A stretch of 64,000 nt of DNA, from NCBI RefSeq assembly GCF_000024365.1, contig NC_013235.1:3782001-3846000 (forward strand), in the 5' to 3' direction. The notes under the pieces are model-generated. The model did not search any database and was not told where the DNA came from. It worked only from the letters and a program-made list of their open reading frames with translations. The DNA comes from Nakamurella multipartita DSM 44233 (GTDB taxonomy: Bacteria; Actinomycetota; Actinomycetes; Mycobacteriales; Nakamurellaceae). Made by a program: the position numbers and the translations under genes. Positions 35,114 to 43,843 of the stretch are shown here, one piece after another. The stretch's first letter is position 1; each line of letters begins with the position of its first letter.

Positions 35114-37183
35114 CGTTGCCGTTCCATCTCGTCGAAGAAGACCCGCTGATTGCGAGGAAACGACGATGGCAGGACGTCAGGACAGGGCTCGGTGATGACA
35201 GTGATGAGGGCGCGTCAGGAACCGGGGATAACGACCGGGCCGAACAGGATGACCGATTCGCCGGCGCCCAGCCAGCGTAGGGCGGCCAGGCCCCGGATCT
35301 GCGGGGCGGGGATCTTCGGGTTCGCGGCGAAGTCAAAGCCTTCGAGGGTGACCTGTTCTTCGAACCGGGCGCGGCGGACGCGGCGGGCCAGGGCAGCGGT
35401 CTCCCGGCGGGCGATCTCGTCCTCGCACAGGACCTGCAGGAACTCCAGGTGGCCCAGGGTGCCGTCGCGGGTCTGGGTCAGCCGGGCGTCCAGGGTCTGC
35501 AGCATCCCGGTGAGCTTGAGGGTGCGTAACGCGTCCCGCAGCGATGGGTCCAGGATCGTCATTGTGTGGTGTTTCCTCTCGATGAGAGTAGAAGGAAGAC
35601 AAAGGAAACGAAGTCCGGTGAGCGTGGGGCGGGCCAACCGCCGAAGCTGGCCCGGGGCTGGACCGGCCACCCGAGCGGGGCCCGTCGGAGCGGAGTTAGC
35701 CGAGGAGTTGCTCGGGTCCGCGCAGGAACGCGGGTGTGTCCGCGGCAGCGCCGGCGGTGGGTTCGGCCGGTGGGGCTTCGGCGTGCACCGCGAGGATCCC
35801 CTTGATCGTCCGGTAGCGGGGATCGCCGACGGCCAACGCGCGGGCGCAAGCCGCTTCCAGCCGGTCCGGGCCGATGCCGGGACGGCCGGCCAGGCCGATG
35901 ATGCCTTGGGCCGAGCGGAGCCGGTGGATCGCGGTGTGCTCCATCAGCTCGTCGATGACGGCGGCGGTCGCCGGACCGATCTTGCTTGCCTCGTTGCGGC
36001 ACCAGGTCGGGTTGCGCATGTGGAACGCGATCTTCTCCGGCGGGTAGTGCTCGAAGTCGGTCGCCCGTCCCCTGGGCAGCCTGATGTGGGTGGCCACGAC
36101 CTTGTTCTCGTGCAGGATCTGCACCGTGCCGCCGGCCGTCCGAGCGTGCAACTGCTGTCCGATCAGCCGCCACGGCACCGAGTAGAGAGCGGGGCCTACT
36201 TTGAGGTGGCAATCAACCCCTACTTTGCCGACCGACCAGGTCGCGAGGACGAACTCGTTGCGCGGCAACGGTTGCAGAGCCGGGGCCTCGACGGCGTCGA
36301 AGACCGACCGGGGCGTTGCGCCGTCCAGGCTGCGGTGTTTGCGGACGTTCGCGACCTCGTCACACCAGACCACGGCGGCCTGCTGGATCTGTTGCAGGCT
36401 GGTGAAAGTGCGGCCCCGCCAGAACGAGTCACGCACGTAAGGCATGGCCCGTTCTACCCGGGCCTTGTCCTTGGGCTTTCGGACCCGCGCCGGGTCGGGC
36501 AGCACACCGTAATGGCTGGCCAGCTCGGCGTAGGCCCGGTTCATCCTCGGGTCGTACAGGTCCGGCCGGTCGACTCCGGTCTTCAGATTGTCCGGCACCA
36601 GCCGGGCCACGCAACCCTGGAAGTACTCGAACGCGAGCACATGGCTTGCACACCAGGATGTCTGGTCCAACCGGAGCACCGGGTGCACGAACATCAGCCG
36701 GGAACATGCCAGCACCATCACGAACGCCCACAACGTCCGCCGCCGGTCGGTGGCCGGGTCGACCCACGACCCCAGAGCGCCGTAGTCGATCTGTGCTTCG
36801 CTGCCCGGTTCCACCGGCGGCCGCGGCGGCGACGCCCGGTGACGGGCGACCTGCTCGGTCAGGTTCGCGTTCATCCATCGCCGCACCGACGACTCCGACG
36901 CGATCAGCCCATGCTCATCGGTCAGCCGCTGGCTGATCGTCGCCACCGTCACGCCCTCGCCGAGTTGCTCGACGATGTAATCCCGATGCGCCTCAATCTG
37001 CGGCCAAGTCACCTGCCGCAACCTTCGGTCGACCACCTGAGGAAACCACTGCGCGATCCGCTGCTCCCATACCTGCTCGCCGACCGGCGGGCCGCCGGGC
37101 ACCAGGCCCTGGCTATGTCAACTTGAGCTGGCCCCGGGGTGACGGTTTGATCTGGCCCCGTTCGGATTGGTTGCTCGGCCGTG

Positions 37184-37963
37184 CTACTTGCTCTTTGCGG
37201 CTCGGGCGTGGGCGAGCCGGTAGCTGGTGGTCCCGGTTTCGATGATTTGACCGGCGAAGGTGAGTCGGTCGACGATGGCGGCGCAGAGCCGGGGGTCGGT
37301 GAAGGTCTTCGTCCAACCTGAGAATGCTTCGTTGGAGGCGATGGCGATGGCGGACTTCTCTTCTCGTTCGGTGAGGACCTGGAACAGCAGTTCGGCGCCG
37401 CGGCGGTCGAGTTCCATGTAGCCAAGTTCGTCGATGCAGAGGAGGTCGACTCGGCCGTAGCGGGCGATCGTCTTCGACAGTTGTTTCTCGTCGGCAGCTT
37501 CGACGAGTTCGTTCACGAGCTTGGACGCCAGGGTGTAGCGGACCCGGTAGCCCTTCTCGGCGGCGGCGGTGCCGAGCGCGATCAGCAGGTGGGTTTTGCC
37601 GGTGCCGGAGTCGCCGATCAGGCACAGCGGTTGACCGGTCTTGACCCATGCGCAGGTCGCGAGCTGGTTGATGACCGCCGGCGTGATGGAGGTGTTGGCG
37701 GCGAAGTCGAACTCCTCGATCCGTTTCGGGCGAGGGAATCCGGCCGCGGTGATCTGCCGGATGGATCGTCGTTTGTCCCGGTCATCGCACTCGGCCATGA
37801 CCAGTTCGGCGAGGAATCCGAGGTAGGTCAGTTGTTCTCGTTCCGCCGCGGATGCGATCTCGCCGAACCGGGACCGGATCGTCGGCAATCGCAGCAGCCG
37901 GCAGGCGGAATCGACCGCAGCGACGGCGGCTTCCTCGGTGACGCCCCGTCGGGTCGCGGTCAT
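37184..37963 (-). CDS. istB: IstB-like ATPase of IS21-B
   Basis: A 259-residue AAA+ transposition helper. Walker A is GDSGTGKTHLLIALG and Walker B VDLLCIDELGYMELDRRGAE, followed by sensor-type SAIAIASNEAFSGW. ATG at 37963 overlaps the stop of istA (ATGA), the usual coupling. The gene is intact although its istA is interrupted. The protein shares the family fold but little sequence with the IS21-A IstB. Confidence 0.94.
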   Translation of the reverse strand: MTATRRGVTEEAAVAAVDSACRLLRLPTIRSRFGEIASAAEREQLTYLGFLAELVMAECDDRDKRRSIRQITAAGFPRPKRIEEFDFAANTSITPAVINQLATCAWVKTGQPLCLIGDSGTGKTHLLIALGTAAAEKGYRVRYTLASKLVNELVEAADEKQLSKTIARYGRVDLLCIDELGYMELDRRGAELLFQVLTEREEKSAIAIASNEAFSGWTKTFTDPRLCAAIVDRLTFAGQIIETGTTSYRLAHARAAKSK

Positions 37964-38756
37964 GACGATTCCCTGGTCAGCAGCTCGTCGTACTGCGACA
38001 CCGACGGCAACGGGCGCGAGTCGGCGGGCAGCTCCGCCAGGCGCCGCTCGGTCAGGCTGACCACCCGATCCCCGGCCGGTGTGGTGTTCGGTGATGCGAT
38101 CACTGCGTCTGCGCTGCACTGGTGCGCGGTTTTGCGGGCCTGGACAGCGACGACGTCCGGGCTGACCGAGCCCACCGTGAGAGCGGCGGTGATCCCCGCG
38201 ATCACATCGGAGGCGGCCAGGTGCCGGTGCAGCAGCAGCACCTCGATCAACGCTCGGGTGCCGCCGGAGTCACCATGAGCCTTGCGGGCGGCGGCCCAGA
38301 ACGCCTCATGCGCCGCGGTGAACATTCCGGACGCGCGGGCCTGCACCAACGCGGTCGCGTTGGGCAGTGCGCCGGGTTTGCGTTGCAGCACCTCGAGGTA
38401 GTGGTCCAGGACCAGGGACTGGCCGCCCTTGAGCATGACCCGTTCATGGGTGGCGATGACGGTGCGACCGTCGAACGCGGTCACCGATGAAGCGCCGAGC
38501 TGCACCCGGACCCGGCGGCCGATGAACCGGGCCGGCACCGAGTAGTGCCGTTGCCGGACGGTCACCCGGGCATACCGGTCAACCCTGGGGGTCAGAGTCA
38601 GCCAGGTCGGGAACACCTCGGACGGCAACGGCCGCAGCGTGTCCCGTTCGAACGCCCAGTCCTGGGCGACGGTGTTGGTGCGGCTCGCGATCCGCCGGTA
38701 GTTATCCTTCGCGTCCGCCGCGACGAGCAGCTCATTGAGCTGCTCGATGGAGTCCA

Positions 38757-40270
38757 GAGGCTGTCAAGTTTTCTGTGTAAGTCGCGATGTTGATCTTGGG
38801 TTGGGGTTGGTCAGCTGATCCTGGGGGTGATGCGGTCGGGGTATTGGATGGCCAGTGCACCGAGCGCGGGTTTCCAACCGGTGGTGACCTGGCCCTCGAC
38901 GAGCCGGCCCTCGGCGGTGCGTCCGACTCGTTTGCCCTTCTCCGCGGCCCGGTCCCGGGCGCGTTTGTCCTCGATATCGCGGATGGCCAGCCACAGCAGC
39001 TTGACCACTGCGTCGTCGTTGGGGAAGTGCCCGCGGTTCTTGATGATCTTGCGGAGCTGGTAGTTCAACGACTCGATCGCGTTCGTGGTGTAGATGATCT
39101 TGCGGACCGGCCATGGGAACGCCAGGAACGGGATGAACCGGTCCCAGGCGTCCTGCCAGGTCCGCAGGCAGGCCGGGTAGCGGCGGGCCAGATCGGTCTC
39201 GGCGAACGTCAACAGCGCCGTCTCGGCGGCGTCCACGGTCGGGGCGGTGTAGATCGTCTTGAGCTGGGCCACGACAGCCCGCCGGTCGGTGTAGGACACG
39301 AACCGCATCGAGGCCCGGATCAGGTGGACCACACACGTTTGGACGGTCGTCCGCGGCCAGGTCGCCTCGATCGCCTCGGGTAGCCCGGTCAGCCCGTCGC
39401 AACACACGATCAGCACGTCCTTGACGCCCCGGTTGGCCAGCTCGGCGCAGACCCCGGCCCAGAACTTGGCGCCCTCGGTGGACTGCACCCAGATCCCCAG
39501 CACGTGCTTGATCCCGGCCATATCGACGCCGACGGCGATGTACGCGCTCTTGTTCCGAACCTGGTGCCCGTCGCGGACCTTCACCACGATCGCGTCCAGG
39601 TACATGATCGGGTAGAGCTCTTCCAACGGCCGGGACTGCCAGGCCTTGACCTCTTCCAGGACCGCGTCGGTGATCTTGCTGATCGTGTCGTGGGACAGCT
39701 CGGTGCCCAGTGTCCGGGCCAGATGGGCCTGGATATCGCGGACGGTCATGCCGCCGGCGTAGAGGCTGATGATCTGCTCGTCCAACCCGCCCAGGCGGCG
39801 TTGGCCCTTGGGCACCAGCCGCGGCTCGAACGTCGACTTGCGGTCCCGCGGCACGCTCAACGGAACCGGACCGACCTCGGTCGAGAGCGTTTTCGGGGTG
39901 TGCCCGTTCCGACTGTTCGGCGAGCCCCGACCAGCCGGGTCGCCCGCTTCGTAGCCCAGGTGCCCGGTCAATTCCGCGGCCAGGCCTCGTTCGAGCACAG
40001 CCTTGATCATCTCCGGCAAGAACCCGCCCTCGCCGGTCAACCTGACCCCGCCGGCCTCGGCGCGGTCGATCAACTCATCCAGCCACACGTCGTCGGCCAG
40101 CAACTCCCGCAGCTGCCGACCAGTCGACCGGGCCGGACCCGGCACCTCATCATCGACCGGCGACGACGGCACCGATGAGGACTGCTCGGTCATGGTCATG
40201 ATCCGCTCCTTCGCGAGGCACCCGCCTCAGCATCCGATCGCGGTTCCTACACAGACCATCTGACACGCCC
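38757..40270 (-). mobile_element. IS256-B: innermost, intact IS256-family element
   Basis: A 1514-bp element flanked by 8-bp duplications GGAGTCCA (38749–38756 and 40271–40278). Inverted ends share TGTCA followed five bases later by TCTGTGTA. It holds one intact transposase gene and is the latest arrival in the nest. Its ends differ from those of IS256-A, so the two did not arise from one another locally. Confidence 0.93.
38811..40199 (-). CDS. IS256-family transposase (IS256-B)
   Basis: A 462-residue mutator-type DDE transposase. Catalytic Asp residues lie in IMYLDAIVVKVRDGHQ and VLIVCCDGLTGLPEA, with the Glu in YTTNAIESLNYQLRKI. The N-terminal third shows the usual FLPEMIKAVLERGLAAELTGHLGY segment. 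The frame is complete from ATG at 40199 and the element ends are present, so the enzyme is probably functional and could act on related ends. Confidence 0.95.
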   Translation of the reverse strand: MTMTEQSSSVPSSPVDDEVPGPARSTGRQLRELLADDVWLDELIDRAEAGGVRLTGEGGFLPEMIKAVLERGLAAELTGHLGYEAGDPAGRGSPNSRNGHTPKTLSTEVGPVPLSVPRDRKSTFEPRLVPKGQRRLGGLDEQIISLYAGGMTVRDIQAHLARTLGTELSHDTISKITDAVLEEVKAWQSRPLEELYPIMYLDAIVVKVRDGHQVRNKSAYIAVGVDMAGIKHVLGIWVQSTEGAKFWAGVCAELANRGVKDVLIVCCDGLTGLPEAIEATWPRTTVQTCVVHLIRASMRFVSYTDRRAVVAQLKTIYTAPTVDAAETALLTFAETDLARRYPACLRTWQDAWDRFIPFLAFPWPVRKIIYTTNAIESLNYQLRKIIKNRGHFPNDDAVVKLLWLAIRDIEDKRARDRAAEKGKRVGRTAEGRLVEGQVTTGWKPALGALAIQYPDRITPRIS

Positions 40271-41967
40271 GGAGTCCACGACCGGCATCGGGACGCAGTG
40301 GTTGCGGCGGAACCGGCCGCCCTCGCCTTCGACGCCGCCCTTCTCGTGGGCACCTTCCTGCCCGGGGTGGCAGTAGAACGCATCGAACCCGAAATGGGAT
40401 CGGAACGCCACCCACCGGCCGGATTCCTCCCGGCCACGACCGAACAGCACCCGGGACACCGCGGCTTTGAGGTTGTCGTAGCGGATCTTGTCGATCGGGG
40501 TGCCGCCCAGTTCGGTGAACGCGTGCACATGACCTTCCAGGAACGCCTCCTGGCCCTGGGTGGCGAACGCCCGGTGCACCGCCTTCCCGGAATACGACAG
40601 GCGCAGGGTGAACAGGAACGTCTTGGTCTTCACCCCGCGCAGCACGACCCACAGATCGGCAAAGTCGACCTCGGCCTCACCACCCGGCTCATGGGTCTGC
40701 GGGACGAAACCCTGCGACAAGGTCCGGCCGGCCGCGGCGGCGATCTCCGGGCGTCGCCGGGCGACGTAATCCCGCACCGTCGAGTACGACACATCGGCGG
40801 CGCCGTGTTCGTCGAGGAGCCGGTCCAGCACCCGCTTCGCGGTGTGGCGTTGCTTCCTCGGCGCGTCCAGGTCCGCCCGCAGCCAGTCGTCGATCGTGAC
40901 CTTGAACGGTTCGAGCTTCCGGGAGACCCGCACCGGTGTCTTCCGCGGCGGCGGTAACGCACTGGCCATCGCCTGCCGAACGGTTCTGCGGTGCACGTGA
41001 TGCCGATCAGCGAGCTCGCGGATCGACAATCCCTCGACCCGGGCGTCGCGCCGGATGACAGCGAACAACTCCACCCTCGACCCCATCCCTGCCCCTTCAC
41101 CCGAGAACACCGAACAACTCGGATTCACCGTCGGGGTGGGGCCAGATCAAACCGTCACAACGCGCCCGGCGTGTCGAAGGTGGGGCCACTTCAAACCGTC
41201 ACGCCTCGACCTGCCGACACCGGTGGTGGGGCCAAGTCGAACCGCCAACCCGGGGCCAGATCAGACTGTCAGGGCCAAGGCCCCGCTGCACCAGCGGCGC
41301 CGTGTACTTGCGCACTGTCTTCCGATCGAGGTTGAGGCTGTCCGCGATCTGCGACTGAGACCGGCCCGCCTCCCAGTGCGTGAACAACTCCAGCAGATCC
41401 ACCACGTCGAAGCTCCTCCTGCCCATCACCGCTCCCGTCCGGGCCACCTGACGGCCGGCGGTGAGCGTGAACTGCGAGCAGGACCCACCAGCCGACGGCA
41501 CGCCGTCGTCCCCATGGGGAATTACGTGACGCACCAGGGTGGGGAATTACGTGACGGACACCCACCCCGACCTGGGGAATTTCATGACCGCTGACAACTC
41601 CTCGACCGGCTTCTTCCTAGGCACACCATTGAGTGTCGCGGTCATCACGGCACCTTCCCCGCCGAGCAACGCCCAGCGTGTCAGGCCAGAAACACCGTTT
41701 GTGGGACAGTCCCTCCCAGAGAGCGCAGCGGCGGCTGACGAGTCGCAGTCGGCGGTACTCGCCCGCCGCGGGTGGCACGTCGGTGACTAGAAGCCTGGAA
41801 GCGAGCCCCGGAGGACGTCCAGTCGTCCCTGGTTGCCGAATCGCCGACGCAGCCACTGCGCCCTTGAAGGGCAGCCGCACAGCGGCAAGGCAACCGTCGA
41901 CCTGCGTGACGACCCCCGGGGACGATCGAACGGCTCTAGCAATGAGGAGGTCGTCATCACGAGGAGC

Positions 41968-42294
41968 ATGCGGTCGGCGCGCAGGTCCGCTGTGGTGCTC
42001 CTGCTGGGCCTAGTGGCCTGCGGGAGCAACGGTGATGCCACGGTCGAACGGACTTCCTTCAATGGCGAATGGCCGCTCACCGTCGATTCCGCGATCGTGA
42101 CGTGCGGCAGCAAGAACAAGCAGTCCGTGGGTGTCATCGTGAACGGCACCACCTACGCGCTGAACGGCACAGCCAGGACATCAGAGAACTGGCCCGCGCT
42201 CGATCCGGTCTGGGCACCGAACCCGGCGACCGGGGCGAGTGTCAGCGTCGGGGACCTCATCGAATACGCACATCAGCACTGTGCATCGAAGTAG
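41968..42294 (+). CDS. DUF2511-like lipoprotein
   Basis: A 108-residue protein with lipobox LVAC and a small domain that fits DUF2511: EWPLTVDSAIVTCGS, then VNGTTYALNGTA, and a closing IEYAHQHC. The two cysteines probably form a disulfide. It is a secreted, membrane-anchored protein of unknown role. The ATG at 41968 follows GAGGAG closely; a GAGGAGG farther upstream (41944) suggests the true initiation may be unusual. It stands 246 bases after the IS256-A target duplication. Confidence 0.75.
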   Translation: MRSARRSAVVLLLGLVACGSNGDATVERTSFNGEWPLTVDSAIVTCGSKNKQSVGVIVNGTTYALNGTARTSENWPALDPVWAPNPATGASVSVGDLIEYAHQHCASK

Positions 42295-42412
42295 CCTCGC
42301 CGCCGCTGGCCGGCGGGATCCTCAGAGAAACCGTTGAGTTGGATTCCGGGGCTGGCTTGGCTTCTAGCGAGTATGACCAAAACCCCATCAACCCGAAATG
42401 GGAAGGAAAGTG

Positions 42413-42484
42413 TGGGCGATACAGGGATTGAACCTGTGACCTCTTCCGTGTCAGGGAAGCGCTCTCCCGCTGAGCTAATCGCCC
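42413..42484 (-). tRNA. tRNA-Val (GAC)
   Basis: A cloverleaf is readable on the minus strand: acceptor GGGCGAT pairs with ATCGCCC, and the anticodon stem CTTCC/GGAAG holds loop CTGACAC with anticodon GAC. The T-arm reads CAGGTTCAATCCCTG. Discriminator is A, and CCA is not encoded. It is the last gene of the Gly–Cys–Val cluster. Confidence 0.97.
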
Positions 42485-42510
42485 GGGACCGTCTGGGGAC
42501 GGGTTGTACG

Positions 42511-42581
42511 AGGTGGGAACGGGATTCGAACCCGTGTACACGGCTTTGCAGGCCGTTGCCTCGCCTCTCGGCCATCCCACC
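42511..42581 (-). tRNA. tRNA-Cys (GCA)
   Basis: On the minus strand acceptor GGTGGGA pairs with TCCCACC. The anticodon arm ACGGC/GCCGT holds loop CTGCAAA with anticodon GCA. The discriminator base is T (U73), the expected identity element of tRNA-Cys. It sits between tRNA-Gly and tRNA-Val(GAC), the usual actinobacterial order. Confidence 0.97.
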
Positions 42582-42619
42582 GCGGAGGCGGTCCGAGTTA
42601 CTGCCCGGCACCTCTTCCG

Positions 42620-42692
42620 AGCGGACGACGGGATTCGAACCCGCGACCCTCACCTTGGCAAGGTGATGCGCTACCAACTGCGCTACGTCCGC
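42620..42692 (-). tRNA. tRNA-Gly (GCC)
   Basis: On the minus strand acceptor GCGGACG pairs with CGTCCGC. The anticodon stem TCACC/GGTGA encloses TTGCCAA with anticodon GCC, and the T-arm contains GGGTTCGAATCCC. It is first in the Gly–Cys–Val tRNA cluster. The 250 bases upstream (42693–42946) show no gene. Confidence 0.97.
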
Positions 42693-42946
42693 ACTCACTC
42701 TCGCTTCCGTTCCCGGCTGCGCGAGCCCGGCAACTCTATCCGACGTAGTGCGCCCAATCCAAACCAGGCACCACTCCTGTGTTGTCGACACCACGTCGGA
42801 CCGGTCAACCGCCCGCGCCGAGCCATCCCCATGGCTGCCCAACCCCTCGGTGGGCCCGGTCCGAAACGGCTCTCGCCCATCGGGTCCGGCTGGCGCAGGC
42901 GGTTACGGCCTGCTCGCTCCGACCAGGGATCGGAGCCGGTGGTGGC

Positions 42947-43378
42947 TCACGCCTCGAAGGCGTCGTGGATCGGCAGGTCCCGCAGATCCGCCTCGATCTC
43001 GAAGTAGGCCGACTCGGATCCGGACGGCACGATCTCGATGCTGTGGTCCAGGAAGGCCGCCAGGTCCTGGGTGTGGGCCAGCAGGCTGGCCACCTGCTCG
43101 CCCGAGCGCAGCTCGATGACCGTGCCGTCGAGCACCGGGAAGACCTGCACGTCGCCGATGCCGGCCGGCGCCTGCACACCCTCGACCAGCAGGTCGCGGC
43201 CGAACACCCAGGTGATGGCCGGGCTCTGGTCGATGGACAGCAGCAGCTGGACCGCGAACGGGTCGTCGCTGCGATAGCGAAGCTCGGCGTGCACCGGGGG
43301 CATCGTCGGGTCCGAGATGAGAACCATCTCGGTCACCGTGGCCGTCATCCGGTACTCCACCGTGTTGAAGTCGTACAT
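42947..43378 (-). CDS. SsgA-like sporulation/cell-division regulator
   Basis: A 143-residue SsgA-like protein (SALP). The family layout is visible: PPVHAELRYRSDDPFAVQLLL, then ITWVFGRDLLVEGVQAPAGIGDVQV, and an FLDHSIEIVP C-terminal helix. SALPs bind at future septa and guide FtsZ placement or peptidoglycan processing in morphologically complex actinobacteria. The ATG is at 43378. The gene lies between the tRNA cluster and tRNA-Val(CAC). The 270 bases upstream are non-coding and must include its promoter. Confidence 0.93.
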   Translation of the reverse strand: MYDFNTVEYRMTATVTEMVLISDPTMPPVHAELRYRSDDPFAVQLLLSIDQSPAITWVFGRDLLVEGVQAPAGIGDVQVFPVLDGTVIELRSGEQVASLLAHTQDLAAFLDHSIEIVPSGSESAYFEIEADLRDLPIHDAFEA

Positions 43379-43652
43379 CTTTGTCGTCCCCGCCGTCCGG
43401 TGGCCTGTGCTCAGGAGTGCTTTCCCTTGCAGTGGTGTCCAGGCCGTTCCTCTCGCAAGGGGGACGGGGCTCCCCCGGGCCCATCACGCGGACTTTTCAA
43501 GTTCACCCATTCGGCCCAACAAGACTTCAGAACGCCCGGTTTGGGCGGCCTCCACACTCGACCTCCTTGCGCCGAACGTGGACCGGAGGGGTGGTCACCG
43601 CGAGCCTCAGGATCGGGTACAGTCTTCCCTGCTCGTCACGCACGAGATTCCC

Positions 43653-43727
43653 GGGCGATTAGCTCAGCGGGAGAGCGCTTCGTTCACACCGAAGAGGTCA
43701 CTGGTTCGATCCCAGTATCGCCCACCA
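43653..43727 (+). tRNA. tRNA-Val (CAC), integration site
   Basis: Acceptor GGGCGAT pairs with ATCGCCC. The anticodon stem CTTCG/CGAAG encloses TTCACAC with anticodon CAC. Discriminator A is followed by an encoded CCA (43725–43727). The T-arm half (43696–43716) is repeated at 61528, so the gene's 3' end is the attachment site of the adjacent integrative element. The tRNA remains intact. Confidence 0.97.
43696..43716. other. attL core repeat (in tRNA-Val)
   Basis: The 21 bases, starting GGTCACTGGTTCGATCCCAG, form the T-arm half of tRNA-Val(CAC) and are repeated exactly at 61528–61548. Integration into the tRNA 3' part leaves a complete tRNA at this end. Confidence 0.88.
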
Positions 43728-43774
43728 GCATTACCGCAGGTCAGAGCAGGTATTCAGACACTTTCCAAGATCAA

Positions 43775-43795
43775 GTGTCGGATACGTGTCGGATC
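43775..43795. promoter_or_regulatory. Arm-type direct repeat near attL
   Basis: A 21-bp sequence made of two tandem copies of GTGTCGGAT separated by two bases, followed by C, lies 59 bases inside attL. The identical sequence in the same orientation is at 61396–61416 inside attR. Pairs of short direct repeats flanking the core are the expected arm-binding sites of a tyrosine integrase. Confidence 0.75.
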
Positions 43796-43843
43796 TCAAG
43801 GCGACGGTTCTCATGGCGCAGACCCCAACGAAGGGGAGTGCCC

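Larger units (their letters stand above)
31289..35236 (-). mobile_element. Tn554-like site-specific recombinase element inside istB
   Basis: A 3948-bp segment carries two large tyrosine recombinases and a small third protein in overlapping order, the layout of Tn554 (tnpA, tnpB, tnpC). The ends read GTTATCGACGGTTTG on the left and, on the opposite strand, GTTATCCCCGGTTCC on the right, an imperfect inverted repeat. CGACC flanks both junctions (31284–31288 and 35232–35236) and may be the crossover core. No cargo gene such as a resistance determinant is present. Boundaries are set by exact restoration of istB. Confidence 0.85.
30838..35562 (-). pseudogene. istB: istB of IS21-A, split within the Walker A codons
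   Basis: IstB is the AAA+ ATPase helper of IS21 transposition. The N-terminal half (35237–35562) starts MTILDPSLRDALRTL and ends in ESVILFGPV; the C-terminal half (30838–31288) resumes GVGKTHVAQALGHLV and includes Walker B VLILDDFAL. The P-loop G-P-V-G-V-G-K-T-H is cut between the two. Removing 31289–35236 restores a 777-base frame (258 residues), the standard IstB length. Confidence 0.92.
37960..41086 (-). pseudogene. istA: istA of IS21-B, split by IS256-B
   Basis: The N-terminal half (40271–41086) begins MGSRVELFAVIRRDARVEG with a helix-turn-helix (LSIRELADRHHVHRRTVRQA), carries DDE core parts (EAEVDFADLWV, TPIDKIRYDNLKAAV), and stops within VPMPVVDS. The C-terminal half (37960–38748) continues IEQLNELLVAADAKDNYRR. 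Deleting 38757–40270 with one GGAGTCCA copy restores exactly 1605 bases (534 residues). Confidence 0.92.
37110..41277 (-). mobile_element. IS21-B: second IS21-family element inside istA of IS21-A
   Basis: Target duplications AGGCCC lie at 37104–37109 and 41278–41283. Terminal repeats start TGGCTATGTCAACTTGAGCT on the left and TGGCCCTGACAGTCTGATCT on the right, reverse strand, both running into GGCCCC. Additional internal copies of GGGGCCAnnTCnAACCGTCA near both ends are the multiple transposase sites of IS21. Without IS256-B it is 2646 bp. It is a different lineage from IS21-A. Confidence 0.92.
35696..41426 (-). pseudogene. istA: istA of IS21-A, split by IS21-B
   Basis: IstA is the DDE transposase of IS21. 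The first 50 codons (41278–41426; MGRRSFDVVDLLELF with a helix-turn-helix SQIADSLNLDRKTVRKY) end in VQRGL. The remainder (35696–37103) resumes VPGGPPVGEQVWEQR and contains the rve core (EPGSEAQIDYGALG, KPKDKARVERAM). Deleting 37110–41277 plus one AGGCCC copy restores a 1557-base frame (518 residues). The split removes the DNA-binding domain from the catalytic part. Confidence 0.92.
30768..41596 (-). mobile_element. IS21-A: IS21-family element inside IS256-A, itself twice interrupted
   Basis: Target duplications ACTCCT lie at 30762–30767 and 41597–41602. The left terminus begins TGTCATCAGTCACGAAATTC; the right terminus, on the other strand, TGTCAGCGGTCATGAAATTC. Both are followed by further copies of GTCACGTAATTCCCC, the multiple terminal repeats usual for IS21. 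Without its two inserts the element is 2707 bp with istA and istB. It carries a Tn554-like element in istB and IS21-B in istA. Confidence 0.9.
29527..41645 (-). pseudogene. IS256-A transposase, split by IS21-A
   Basis: The main part (29527–30767) carries the IS256/mutator-type catalytic signatures: first Asp in AVFIDAIVVKVRDG, second in FFVVCDGLKGLPEV, and the Glu in LCSTNAIESLN. The first 14 codons lie at 41603–41645 (MTATLNGVPRKKPV…). Joining them through one copy of ACTCCT yields an exact 1284-base frame (427 residues). In the present arrangement an ATG inside the IS21-A end at 30804 could still give a 425-residue protein with a different N-terminus, so residual activity is possible. Confidence 0.88.
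29490..41713 (-). mobile_element. IS256-A: outermost IS256-family element, interrupted by IS21-A
   Basis: Target duplications TCCCAGAG flank it at 29482–29489 and 41714–41721. The terminal inverted repeats share AACGGTGTTTC and begin GGGTCTATCG (left) and GGGACTGTCC (right, reverse strand), about 21 of 28 bases identical. After removal of IS21-A and its six-base target duplication the element is 1389 bp, a normal IS256 size, with a single intact transposase frame. Everything between 30768 and 41596 was inserted later. Confidence 0.9.

Noticed and set aside
41617-41880. Minus-strand frame reading across the right end of IS256-A
   Set aside because: It runs through the IS terminal repeat and has no start signal or recognisable domain; the rejoined version is antisense to non-coding DNA and a lipoprotein gene.
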